Assembly (NCBI GenBank): GCA_015179025.1
Contig: WHUX01000084.1
Location: 62,001 to 126,000, forward strand
Direction of reading: 5' to 3'
DNA: 64,000 bases
Source of the DNA: Terfezia claveryi
Lineage: Eukaryota > Ascomycota > Pezizomycetes > Pezizales > Pezizaceae
Within the stretch, counting starts at the first letter, position 1. Every line of letters starts with the position of its first letter. Shown piece by piece: positions 51,544-62,796 of the stretch. A model generated the notes under the pieces. The model saw only the letters and a program-made list of their open reading frames with translations, was not told where the DNA came from and ran no database searches. Position numbers and translations under genes: made by a program.

Positions 51544-54500
51544 TCAGTTGTCTGCATCGGTATGGTTGGTGGACCATTGGGCCCGGGACAGTGGGTCGAC
51601 ATTAGTCATTTCCTTCCCTGGTCGGTAGACAACCCGCAGTTTATCGATGAAGGGAGCAAGCAGCATTCGAAATTTGTCTAGTCGGATACTGTATTGTGTA
51701 GAGGCTGAGCTGCGGAGCACCTCTCTGATGGCGGGGTGATCTGTCACCAGTACCTACCGTGTCGGATCCTTCAAGTAAGTGTCTCAACTTTGTAAATGCC
51801 CACACCACACATGCTAGCTCTCTTTCAGTCGACTCGTAATATCGTTCAAAATCTTTCGTGTTGCGCGAGATATATAGTACTGGTCGTTCCACGTTCTTGC
51901 CTGGTCTGGGGATTCGGATCTCATACTTGAAGGGTGCGTCGTCACCGGAGTGGATGGCATCTTCGCCTCCGTTCGTTATGGCCAGGCACTCAGTTAGTAC
52001 TGATGCACCGACCAGGGCTTCAATGCAGTTCACTGTCACCCGTTCCTTACGCTTTTTCTCCTTTTCTTCATAATCTCTTACCAGGATGTCCGCCACATCA
52101 TCTCTTCGCACCCACTGGTCTTCATCCGACGGATAGCCCACCCAGTGGATGCGGTATCTAATGTCCCCCCCTCTCGTAAAACGGTGCCCGATAATTTCCG
52201 CCTGGAATAGGCCTTCAGCCTCATCAACTGCAGGGGGTCGTGGATATTCACGGTTCCAGACATCCATTTGGGGTTCTGCAGCCTTCTCGATCTGTTGGAC
52301 AGATACTACGTTGTGTATCTTGATATTGTCGGGGAGGTCCAGTTCGACTGCTCGGCCCCCGCTGAGTATGCGTTTAATCTGGCAGGGTTGTAGCTTTTGT
52401 TGTGATAACTTGTTCAATCGGATATTGGTGCTGGGGTGTTTGTCGAGCCTTAAGGAGACATAGTCGCCCTTCTTGTAGGAGGGTAGAGGCCCATGTCTGG
52501 CGTCGTAGTATTTTTTCTGCATTTGGGATGCGAAACGCATTGACTCCTTTGCATCTTCAAGTTTGTTCTGGGCAATTTCAAGCTATTCCTCTACCGATTC
52601 CTTTTGTGAGTTTCCCGTATTGATCGCCTTCGGCTGTATCAGTCTCTGCATCATGTCCTGGGGTTGTATGTAGAGTAGTTGTATAGGGGAGTAATCTGTA
52701 GAACTACTTCGTGCCGTATTGTAGGCGAGCTGGATTAGTGGCAAGTGGTCACACCAGTCATCCTGCATTGGGGATGTGTATGCCCGCAGCATAACTTCCA
52801 GTGTCTGATTTAGACGTTCGGTAGCTCTGTCAGTTTGTGCGTGGTAGGCTGTGGATGGTGCGTGTTTGATGTCCAGTGCTTGCATCAGCGCTTTCCAGAA
52901 CTCTGACAGGAATTTGGCATCTCGGTCGGTAATAAATTTTGATGGCAGCCATCCCAGTGACACCACATGAGTGAGGAATAGGGTTGCAGTAGATTCTGCA
53001 GTGTAGTCAGACGTTGTAGGAATGAAGATGCCGTAGCATGAAAACTTGTCAATCACGACCATGATTGCATCGAAACCTCGAGATTTGGGCAGTTGTACAA
53101 TGAAGTCGATCCCCACGCATTGGAACGCTGACAGTAAACCTTTCGGTCCTGGTACCTCGATTGGCATCATATTCCCAAGTAGTTTCGATCTCGAAGTCTT
53201 GTTCATGGTGCATTTGGGGCAACTTTTTACATATCTCTCCACTGTAGTGGCCAGCCGAGGACGGTAGAAGTTGGCTGTTATACGGGTATAAGTCTTTCTA
53301 TAGCCCATGTGACCAAGGGAATCATGTGCTATGTGAAGAGCTTCTCTCAGCAGTGATTCGGGGATGCACGTTCTCAAGCCCGTCCTTGTCTCATAGGTCA
53401 AGCTTCCATCCTCTTGAATAGCGAATCCATCCGAAGGTTCGCCAGTTGAAGATATTCTATTGTAAGTTGTCCGAAATATTGGGTCTTTGCGGTAAGCGTC
53501 ACTCCAGTTGAAGTCTCCTCCTTCCTCTAATAATTCATATATCAGACTGCCTTCATCCTTATCCTCCTGTGACCCTTCGCTACTGTCTGCCCTGCCAGCT
53601 ACATCCACCACTGCCTTTGATCCTTTCTGCCCTTCTTCATTGGCTACATCCGACGCTGCCTGCGATTCCTTCCTAATCGTATCCAGTCCTTCATTGGCTA
53701 CATCCGACACACCTGCGATTCCTTCCCGATTATATCCAGTCCTTCATTGGCTACATCCAACACCGCCTGCGATGTTCCCTTCTCATCATTGTGGTCCTTT
53801 GATCTTCCCAGAAAAGCCCAAACCTTACCCATCAGTCCTCTCCATATCCCGATCTTTCCTTCAGTTTCAATCTCTTCCAGCCATTCTTTCTCTCCTGATA
53901 TTGCAAGTGTTGTGGTTCCATCCATAATGTAGTCCGAACGCTCCCATGTCTGGCACAGCACTACTGTAAAGGCTTCTGCTGAGGCGTCCGTGTACAATGT
54001 GAAAGGTCGGTCGAAGCGAGGGTGGGCGAGAATAGGGGCTGAGCAGAGCCGTTGTTTGAGTTCTTCGAATGCATCATTGCATTCTTTTGACCACTGGATG
54101 GTCTGTTTTGAGTTGTATGTGGGTCTTCTGTGGTTTGGGTCGGTTTCCTTTGGTTTTGATCTCTTCAACTCATTCAATGGTCTGGAAATCATAGCGTACT
54201 GATGAATGAAGCTTCGATAGTATCCGAACATCCCCAGTATCCTGTGTAATCCACCAAGTGTAGAGGGTGGAGCCAGTGAGGTTATTGTTGTTACTTTTTC
54301 TGTCAGTGTGTGTAGTCCATATCGTGATAGCCCATGCCCTAGTAATTTAATGTCAATATAGCCAAAACGGCATTTTTCCAGTGAGAACACTAAGCCGGCG
54401 TTCTCTGCAGCTCTGCATATTGTTCTCAGGTGAGACATGTGTTCTGACCATGAGTTGCTATATATTAGCAGATCATCGATATATACCAATGCGGCTTGCC

Positions 54501-56744
54501 AGCGCAGCCCGCCAATTATTTGATCCATCATTCTTTGAAATTGGGCTGGTGCGCTTTTCAGGCCGAATGGCAGACGTTTGTATTGATATAGTCCTTTATG
54601 GCATATGAATGCTGTCTTTTCCCTATCACCTTTTTGTAGTTCCATCTGGTGATAGCCCTTCAACGCGTCGAGTAAGGTAAAGAACCTTTTACCTGCAAGC
54701 GTAGAGAATACATAGTCAGACCTAAGCATTGGGTATGCATCTCCTACTGTAATGGTATTCAGCTGTCGAAGTCGACGCAGAATCGCCACCTGTTATTCTG
54801 CCACACTAATACGACCGGAGAGGCTGTCTTCGACGAGGAAGGCTCTATCACGTCCCATGCAAGTAGTTGTTCGATTGTCTTATCTATTACCTCTCACTTG
54901 GCGGGACCAGTGGGGCGTGGTTGTTGTGGGGCAGGTAGCGGTCCTTCAGTTGTGACTGAGGCCGTGAAGTCCTTTATTTTTCCAAGACGATCTCCTTTGC
55001 CAAAGACCTTTATATGTTCCAGAATCACGTTAAACAGTTCGTCTTTTTGAGCATCTGTGAGGTTGCTGCCCATTTTTACATCTTCCCTATGGATTATCTC
55101 AGGTGCGTCTGATGGTTTTCCTCCCAGGACAGGACCGAAGGGTAGGCTCTCCTCTTCCAGTTCAGCATTTCCCAGTTCACCTATAATCCTCGGTTTTGCG
55201 GACGCCAGTTTTTTCCACAGTTTGTCCTCTGTAATGGATCTCGCCTTTGGTATTTCCCTGCCATCTGCCGAGAATGTCATGCTTTCTGAGGGAACATTAA
55301 TTTCTTTCTCGGTATATAGTACATTGTTGGCTAAGTAGTTTAGTTCTTCCTCTAGCGAAGGGTGGTCGCTTGTTTTTGTTGTGTAGAAGGCTCTAGATAC
55401 CATTCCTGGGGCTTTGGTCCCGAATTGCTTTCTTCGTGGGCCGGGTTGCACCAGGTCGCACCAGTCAATCTCTGTTCCAGCTGGACCAATTGCTGTCAGT
55501 TCAGTGGTTGCCCGTCTGATGATTTGTCCTTTCTTCAGGTGTATTGGTGTGTCAGATACATTCTGAAACATCATCCCCACTGTATTCCGGTTAATTATCG
55601 AGTAAGGTAGAGATAGGGATGGGATAATCGGCTTCCCTTGTTGAAGGAAAAAGTTTGGTTCGAACAGGTAGTCAGTATTGGGTAGTATGTGAGAAGTGAT
55701 AGGGATACATTTGCAGGTTCGCCCAAAGATCGATACGTTTTCTCTGACCCGAATGAATACTGAGCGGAACTTTGTATTGATTGAGGAGACAGGGTATGAG
55801 AACTCTCCCCCAGACATTGTAGCTATCCCTTTGGTAACAAGGAGATCTACTCCATAGTCCACCAAGGTATCGAGACCCAGTAGCAGTTGGTGGCTGAATT
55901 TCTCCACTAGATGTACTTCAACAAGAATCTGTATAAGGCACTTTTCGGACCCTTTTGTACCTTCCATCCAGACTGGGATTCTGCAGTGCCCAACACTTGA
56001 GGAGACCCCAATACCATGGATATTCAATACATGTGAAGTATCAATTGGTACGTTGGGATAGTTTTTCCGAAAGGTGTCTACATCGATCAGTGATACATTA
56101 GAGCATACGTCATTTAAGATGTCGATTGCATTGGAATGTGGAGAGCCAATGTGTCCTCGAGATGATAGAGGGGATGTCTTTAAGTAGTTTCTCCTGGGTT
56201 TTGTGAGTTCTTTCGAGCGAACGGCGGAGAAGATCTTTTGTTTGCTGTCGTTCGTTTCATTCGTAGTTGTAGGGTCGCGCTCTTCATGTTCCCCATTGAT
56301 TGGTATTTGCCCATTTATCTCATTGGCTGTGCTGCTAAGATGATCGATTGTCTCAGTCTCTATAAAGAGATCACACTTGTCATCCTGATCTAGCTTGCAC
56401 GTATTGCCTATCTTGCCATTTAGATGATCGATCGTCCCAGTCCCTCGTGAGGGATCACACTTGTCATCATTTCTGGTATTTGGATTCAGAACGTTCGGCC
56501 CAACTCCCAACAGGGAGCCACACTTGTCATTATCCTTTCCTTTTGAGGTATCATCCTTCTGCTTCCCTTCCTCCGACGAGTCACTCCAATCGTACTCTGT
56601 GTCCGAGTCAGAGTTGGTGTAGGGGCAGTTTTCTTCTCCTCGTTTGGATGTTTTCCCTTTTGCGCCATGGTGTAAGACTGACTTTGGTTGAGGAGGTATT
56701 ATCAATGGGGGTTTACTGTCCTCTGTCGTAGACCCCCTTAGGCT
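51544..56744 (-). pseudogene. gypsy-2 Pol with split RNase H, multiple lesions
   Basis: Order on the minus strand: protease region (NDVCSNVSLID, QLLLGLDTLVDYG), RT (YIDD in LVYIDDLLIYS), first RNase H strand (FTLYTDASAEAF), acidic linker with repeats of VANEGLDxIxKES, integrase (CPKCTMNKTS, DFIVQLPKSRG, TDRDAKF, ATERLNQ), chromodomain (IRYRIHWVGYP), then the RNase H remainder (PVLYISRNTKDFERYYES, TDHPAIREVL, NVDPLSR). Lesions: TGA at 54894-54896 (Arg in gypsy-1), one base lost near 54777, a frameshift near 53700 inside the linker repeats, TAG at 52583-52585 (Trp in gypsy-1), and a 4-bp GGTA duplication near 51755. Confidence 0.92.
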
Positions 56745-58565
56745 TTTCCTGGATTGGGAAAAGCTGGGTTAAGGAATACGTGGCTGGTAGGGGAGGTAGT
56801 GTGGTCTGATGTCCACACGCCTGGGAGTGGCCAGATATCTTCAATAATGTTGTCATCAGTATCTGATGAGGTAGTTTCCAATAGCAATGTTGTGACGGAG
56901 CTTTTGTTTGGGCACTCAAAGCTGAAGTGCCATTGATCCTTTCTGCCTATCTTTTCACAGAACTCGCAGAGTCGTTCTATATACTTCACAGTACCATCAT
57001 TGCAGAGGAAGGATCTGGTCTTTTTGTTTGTTGCCAGATTGAGGCGTTCTTCGACACTTTTTGCCCTTGCATCCATTCTTTTTTTGTATGCTTCTACTCT
57101 TTCGGTTCTTGATGCGGGGTTCGGCTCTTTCCAGCCAATTGATTTCCTTTGTATCGAATTATTTGTAGGGGGGGTTGAGGTTCAGTTAGTTGAGGAGGAC
57201 GGTTGTTGTGTGAGCCTGTGGGGTTGAAGTAAGAAGGATTATATGGGGGTTGGTGGCGACGATAGTTGAGTGGATGCAATTTTAGGTGTTCATCATACTC
57301 TCGGCATTCCTCGCCGAAAGCAGTGATGCTGTGGCGTTCTCGGATGTAGCGGTCAGCCTGTGCATCATTGAATTTAGCTCTGATTCTGGAGATGTGTGTG
57401 TTTGTTAGCAGCTTAAGTTTGGAGAAGAAGAATTGATGAAATGATTCATTGGAGAGTTTGGATCTGTCTTCAGCTTCACGCTGTGCCACTGCAAGAGGTT
57501 TAGCCCAGATGTCTCTCATCTTCTGCATGAAATTTGTCCAACATCCTTCTTCCTTTGTCATAAATGCCTGCTCGCGGCCTCCAAGTAGCGAATACCACAT
57601 TCTCACTGATGTGTTGGGCGAGAAGCAGTGTCTCCATATCAGAGGGCAGACTAGTTCTTCACCAAAACAGTCAACCTCGATCTGCATCTCCGAAATCCAC
57701 TGTTCGAGGTCGTCTTCAGCCTTGAACTTTGGCATCAGGGCTGGGTCAAATCTAGCGGTCCTCTTGTATTGTTGAGTCCCATCTGGTTTGATACCTGATA
57801 TCGTCAGCTTCTGGTCATGAATCTTGAAGGGGGCTTTCCATGTTTTTTCAGCTATTGCTTTGAGTTCGTCCTCAATGGTTTTCTTTCTTGCTTCCAGTTC
57901 TGTTTGACGTGTTGTAGCCTGAGTGTCCAGAATGTGAGTTCTGTCCATTGTCAGTTCCTCGACTTGCTTCTTTAGTGCTTCGTTGCTTTGTTGTAGTGGT
58001 GCTATTGCTGTTGTCTGAGGGAGTATGCCGCGTGGGCTCCCAGGAGTTCGTCATTGACTTGGGGGTAATCTTCGACTTCGGGTGTTCTGGGTTCCATCCT
58101 CAAGGTTGTTGGAGGTATTTGCGTGTCTTCATTCGGGGTGTGCCTGGGAGGGGTCTTCTCGAATGTTGGTGTGTCTGCGGCGGGAGAGCAGGTGCGAGAG
58201 CGGTCTTTCCTGGGTTGGAGTTCTTCCAAAGGTGCCTTCCGTTTTATCCCGTTCAGAAAGGCGGATCTCATGCTTGTGAAGTCTTTGATCTCCTTTGGTG
58301 TTGGAGTTAGCGGTCTGGACCGGTTTCTGCTTGTTCTCGTGATGAGCATCGAGGCTTTTTCGTTGTCTGACATCAGGTCCAGAATGGATACAACTTCTGT
58401 GAATAGGATGTGTTCCGAGGGGGATCGAAAAGTTTTTGGTTTTAGGTATAAGTAGATGGTGCTGGCGAGCCTCTTCAAGGGGGCGCCGGGTTTGGTGGAG
58501 AGTTTCGTCTCTTTGAATGCCGACCGTTGGGCTTGAGGAGGGTTTGAATCGTTCCTTGACGCCAT
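56738..58565 (-). pseudogene. gypsy-2 Gag, frameshifted
   Basis: ATG 58565 (MASRNDSNPPQAQ) lies one base after the LTR, as in gypsy-1. Conserved parts are LASTIYLYLKPKTFRSPSEH, DLEQWISEMQIEVDCFGEEL and the CEFC...H...C knuckle (CX2CX9HX4C) near 56925-56980. Frameshifts near 58030 and 57080 split it. It ends at TAA 56738-56740, after AGGAAAAGCC, the counterpart of the gypsy-1 slippery site. Confidence 0.88.
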
Positions 58566-58566
58566 G

Positions 58567-58870
58567 TGTGAGGTCACGAATCCCGTGGACAAAACCTGTG
58601 GACGAAGCCAGGGGGAGGACGAAGCCTAGAGCATGTGTGTGCGTATATGTATTGATGATGATGATGATGATGATCCCTCCTCCCGGGAGGCTTAAGGCTC
58701 TCCCGAGATGCGCTAAACTCTAAACCTTACTTCTTCACGGGCGCCCTAGCGGCGTCCGTTCTAGCTATGCTCGGGTGACTATCTATGCAATAACAAAAGC
58801 AGGTGACTATCTATGTAACGACAACAATCTATGTATGGTAAAGCAGTATGTGTTCTATCTAGTCCTGACA
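58567..58870 (-). repeat. gypsy-2 5' LTR
   Basis: 304 bp, followed on the right by the CAAGC duplication and the continuing copia array. Confidence 0.94.
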
Positions 58871-60160
58871 CAAGCTTACCAGCGAGCTTACCAGCGAGCA
58901 ATCAAGCAAGCTTACCAGCGAGCTTACCAGCGAGCTTACAGCAAGCAATCAAGCAAGCTTACCAGCGAGCTTACCAGCGAGCATCAAGCAAGCTTACCAG
59001 CGAGCTTACCAGCAAGCAATCAGCAAGCTTACCAGCGAGCTTACCAGCGAGCAATCAAGCAAGCTTACCAGCGAGCTTACCAGCAAGCAATCAAGCAAGC
59101 TTACCAGCGAGCTTACCAGCGAGCTTACCAGCGAGCAATCAAGCAAGCTTACCAGCGAGCTTACCAGCGAGCAATCAAGCAAGCTTACCAGCGAGCTTAC
59201 CAGCAGCAATCAAGCAAGCTTACCAGCGAGCTTACCAGCGAGCAATCAAGCAAGCTTACCAGCGAGCTTACCAGCGAGCAATCAAGCAAGCTTACCAGCG
59301 AGCTTACCAGCAAGCAATCAAGCAAGCTTACCAGCGAGCTTACCAGCGAGCAATCAAGCAAGCTTACCAGCGAGCTTACCAGCAAGCAATCAAGCAAGCT
59401 TACCAGCGAGCTTACCAGCGAGCAATCAAGCAAGCTTACCAGCGAGCTTACCAGCGAGCAATCAAGCAAGCTTACCAGCGAGCTTACCAGCGAGCAATCA
59501 AGCAAGCTTACCAGCGAGCTTACCAGCAAGCAATCAAGCAAGCTTACCAGCGAGCTTACCAGCGAGCAATCAAGCAAGCTTACCAGCGAGCTTACCAGCG
59601 AGCAATCAAGCAAGCTTACCAGCGAGCTTACCAGCGAGCAATCAAGCAAGCTTACCAGCGAGCTTACCAGCAAGCAATCAAGCAAGCTTACCAGCGAGCT
59701 TACCAGCGAGCAATCAAGCAAGCTTACCAGCGAGCTTACCAGCAAGCAATCAAGCAAGCTTACCAGCGAGCTTACCAGCGAGCAATCAAGCAAGCTTACC
59801 AGCGAGCTTACCAGCGAGCTTACCAGCGAGCTTACCAGCGAGCTTACCAGCGAGCTTACCAGCGAGCTTACCAGCGAGCTTACCAGCGAGCTTACCAGCG
59901 AGCAATCAAGCAAGCTTACAGCGAGCTTACCAGCAAGCAATCAAGCAAGCTTACCAGCAAGCTTACCAGCGAGCAATCAAGCAAGCTTACCAGCGAGCTT
60001 ACCAGCAAGCAATCAAGCAAGCTTACCAGCGAGCAATCAAGCAAGCAATCAAGCAAGCTTACCAGCGAGCAATCAAGCAAGCAATCAAGCAAGCTTACCA
60101 GCGAGCAATCAAGCAAGCTTACCAGCGAGCTTACCAGCAAGCAATCAACCAAGCTTAACA
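58871..60160 (+). repeat. copia tandem array, right part, 36-bp unit, about 36 copies
   Basis: Each unit combines GAGCTTACCAGC 12-mers with GAGCAATCAAGCAAGC. The three forward frames read AYQRAYQRAIKQ, KLTSELTSEQSS and SLPASLPASNQA, all without stops, and one reverse frame (LVSSLVSLLDCS) is also open. One-base losses (for example near 58940, 58982 and 59020) therefore change the peptide but do not end the ORF. A run of nine or more pure 12-mers occurs near 59800-59900. Confidence 0.93.
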
Positions 60161-61873
60161 AGCTTGAGGTATGACCTTAGGCCACGGAAAAAGGCTAAAA
60201 TTGCTGTTATTGCTGAAAACTTGCCAACCGATGCTGAAGTTGCTGAAAACTTGCCAACAGATGCTGAAGCTCGAACAAGCGATCCTACCCAGCTACCCAA
60301 GGCAATCCCATATGAGCTAGCCTTGCTTGCCGCCAACATTACCAATGAACCCAGAACTTACTTACAAGCTTCTAAAGGGCCCGATGCCCCTAAATGGTAT
60401 GCGGCAATGCAAGCAGAGCTGCAAGCTTTAGCCGACCAAAACGTCTGGAATATTGTGCCTATACCCTCTAACCGCAATATTGTCGGTTCCAAATGGGTAT
60501 ACAAAATAAAGCGGGATGCTGCTGGCAATATTAGCCGGTATAAAGCAAGATTAGTAGCACAAGGGTATTCTCAGCAACCTGGTACGGATTTTGATGAGGT
60601 TTTCGCTCCAGTCGTCAGATATGACTCACTGCGCTTGCTCATTGCCCTATCAATATGCTCAAACTGGCCAAAACCAGACCAGCTTGATATCAAGGGCGCA
60701 TTCCTATATGGCTATCTTAATGAAGAAGTCTATATGCGTCTTCCTCCTGGTTTCTTCGAAGATCAGCTGGACTCATGTGCTCTATTAAAACGATCTATAT
60801 ATGGACTAAAACAAAGTCCAAGGCAGTGGTATGCTAGGCTGACTGGCTTCCTCATACCGCTGGGCTACAAAGTAACCAACTTTGACCCTTGCGTCTTAGT
60901 ACATACCAGTCATAATATCATTATCGCAATCTATGTTGATGATATTACTATATTTGGATCCAGCCCACTTAGACAGGAGCTAAAGGCATCGCTAAAGAGA
61001 GAATTTGATCTCAGCGATATGGGCCCTCTAAACTGGCTGCTTGGAATTCAAATAGAATGGCAGTGTCAAGATTCGGTGACCTTGTCGCAACACACATATA
61101 TAGACCAATTACTGGTGAAATTTGGGATGGACTCTTGCAACCCGGTCGTTCTTCCTCTCAATCCTCACCACAAGTTGGTAAAGGCTGATGAAGGAGACAA
61201 TGACCTTGCTGATGTCTCCCTATACCAGCAAATTATAGGCTCTCTAATGTACCTTGTGATTGGCACACGACCTGATCTGGCATATACGGTCTCGGCACTC
61301 TCTCAATTCTCTTCGAAGCCGACAACAGCACAAATGGGGGCACTCAAGCAAGTCTTGCGATACCTCAAAGGCACTCGCAACCTCAAGCTTTCATATACCT
61401 CAAACGCTATTCATTTAGCTGGCTTCTCAGATGCAGATTATGCAGGTGATCGATCCGACCGAAAATCCACCACGGGCTACATCTTCCAGATAGCAACTAA
61501 CACCATTTGCTGGCGGGCTATCAAACAGCGATGTGTTGCCACTTCTACAGTTGAAGCTGAATATATCGCTCTGTCAATAACCGCTAAGCACCATGTGTGG
61601 CTTCAGTCTGCTCTGAATGAGCTCAGAATTACTGCCCCAGCTGCTCTAAGCGCTGATAACGATGGCTCTATTGATCTGACATCTAATCCTCGAATCAGTG
61701 ATAAGAGCAAACACATCGAAGTGGCTTATCATCATGTGCGAGACCTTGTTGAGTCCGGGAAACTCACGGTCCTATACGTTCCTAGCCATGATAATTTAGC
61801 TGACTTATGCACTAAACCATTTCCCCAGCCACGACTCTCTCTGCTAAGAGATCTCGTCCTAGGCAAGTCATAA
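60161..61873 (+). CDS. copia reverse transcriptase and RNase H, open
   Basis: The frame comes uninterrupted from the array and runs to the stop at 61871-61873. After a linker with a doubled ENLPTDAE it reads WYAAMQAELQALADQNVWNI, SKWVYKIKRDAAGNISRYKA, FDEVFAPVVRYDSLRLLIAL and IKGAFLYGYLNEEVYMRLPP. YVDD is encoded at 60932-60943. RNase H follows: FSDADYAGDRSDRKSTTGYI, STVEAEYIALS and HIEVAYHHVRD. These domains copy element RNA into DNA inside the particle. No protease (DTG) or integrase sequence occurs anywhere in the element. Confidence 0.93.
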   Translation, partial: SLRYDLRPRKKAKIAVIAENLPTDAEVAENLPTDAEARTSDPTQLPKAIPYELALLAANITNEPRTYLQASKGPDAPKWYAAMQAELQALADQNVWNIVPIPSNRNIVGSKWVYKIKRDAAGNISRYKARLVAQGYSQQPGTDFDEVFAPVVRYDSLRLLIALSICSNWPKPDQLDIKGAFLYGYLNEEVYMRLPPGFFEDQLDSCALLKRSIYGLKQSPRQWYARLTGFLIPLGYKVTNFDPCVLVHTSHNIIIAIYVDDITIFGSSPLRQELKASLKREFDLSDMGPLNWLLGIQIEWQCQDSVTLSQHTYIDQLLVKFGMDSCNPVVLPLNPHHKLVKADEGDNDLADVSLYQQIIGSLMYLVIGTRPDLAYTVSALSQFSSKPTTAQMGALKQVLRYLKGTRNLKLSYTSNAIHLAGFSDADYAGDRSDRKSTTGYIFQIATNTICWRAIKQRCVATSTVEAEYIALSITAKHHVWLQSALNELRITAPAALSADNDGSIDLTSNPRISDKSKHIEVAYHHVRDLVESGKLTVLYVPSHDNLADLCTKPFPQPRLSLLRDLVLGKS

Positions 61874-62023
61874 AAACAATCAAATTCAACACTCTTTTCC
61901 CTATACATATTTTTTTTCCCATATCCATGGTTTTTTATAGGTTTTTTAATGAGGTTGACTTGATTGCGTACATTTAGGAAGATAGGAGGGGCTTGAGTCT
62001 AGCAAGTATGAGCTGAGGAGGGG

Positions 62024-62452
62024 TGTTAGTGATTGAATGCCGTACATTCATTCATTCCGCTCATGCCTTGCTATTCCACATGCGGCGACCTTCGGCCTGC
62101 AGATCTTATGGCAAGCAACGGCCTTCTCAGGCATTGCGTGCTCTGGCCTGCAGATCATATGGCAAGCATCGGCCTTCACAGGCATTGCGTGCTTCGGCCT
62201 TCACAGGCATTGCGTGCTACTCATATGTCCTTCTTCTTCTTCACTTTCTTATGTACGTTCATTCATGTATATATATCTCGTTCGTTTCCTGTTGGATAGA
62301 GACATAACAATCACATCACAACGCATCTCTTCGCTGCAATACAGCTCTCACTTCTTCATATCTCTACGTGACAATCTCACTTCGCTCATTCGTATTATCC
62401 TTCAGTGGACATTTGGATCTCACTGCTGCACTTCCCTCCTTTATCTCTTAAA
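62024..62452 (+). repeat. copia 3' LTR
   Basis: 429 bp, apparently identical to 49592..50020; followed by AAGGG, the right copy of the target duplication. Confidence 0.9.
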
Positions 62453-62796
62453 AAGGGGTCCACGGCCGTTGAACATCCATTCACGCTAGAATGGGCTGGC
62501 CTTAGCATTAACGATTTTCCTACATACATGCATTCCTACGGGCCTCAGTCAGGCCTCTCGGGGTCTTCTGCCATTTTGGCGGTTAATTACAGCATGGAGG
62601 CCCTACTTTTCTCGCTTTATGACATTTCCTCCGCTTTCTCACACATGTATTGATCTCCATTCTGCTTTCTCCGCGCCAGACCTGGCAGATTAACTTGCCT
62701 TGTCTTGAATCCATCCGGGTTTCTGGGTGGCTCTTCATGGCCCCCTTACTGGGACCGTATAAGAGTAACAAGTATTTATTAAAAAAAAAAAAAAAA
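62453..62796 (+). mobile_element. LINE 3' UTR and poly(A), right of the copia element
   Basis: ATCCATTCACGCTAGAATGG matches the sequence after the LINE stop at about 25690. The 3' UTR blocks GGCCTCTCGGGGTCTTCTGC and TGGCAGATTAACTTGCCTTG follow, then CCCCTTACTGGGACCGTAT, AACAAGTATTTATT and a poly(A) to 62796. It completes the LINE cut at 49591. Confidence 0.85.

Larger units (their letters stand above)
51209..58870 (-). mobile_element. Ty3/gypsy chromovirus gypsy-2, nested in copia, inactivated
   Basis: The 304-bp LTRs (TGTGAGGTCACG...TAGTCCTGACA) at 51209..51512 and 58567..58870 look identical. CAAGC is duplicated at 51204-51208 and 58871-58875. Gag and Pol are homologous to gypsy-1 in the same order, including the displaced RNase H part, but at least six lesions interrupt them. 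On the element strand the tract next to the 3' LTR is pyrimidine-rich, so I cannot name a polypurine tract. Confidence 0.94.
49592..62452 (+). mobile_element. Ty1/copia element lacking protease and integrase, with nested gypsy-2
   Basis: The 429-bp LTRs (TGTTAGTGATTG...TATCTCTTAAA) are at 49592..50020 and 62024..62452 and appear identical. AAGGG is duplicated at 49587-49591 and 62453-62457. Removing gypsy-2 and its duplication leaves about 5.2 kb: LTR, gag, tandem-repeat array, RT, RNase H, LTR. The gag frame runs through the array into RT, so it was one long ORF apart from a gag frameshift. Without integrase it must rely on another element for insertion. Confidence 0.92.

Noticed and set aside
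58831..60174. Long overlapping ORFs in two other plus frames and one minus frame of the copia array (447, 247 and 81 aa)
   Set aside because: They are consequences of a stop-free 36-bp repeat. Only the frame continuing into RT has a domain.
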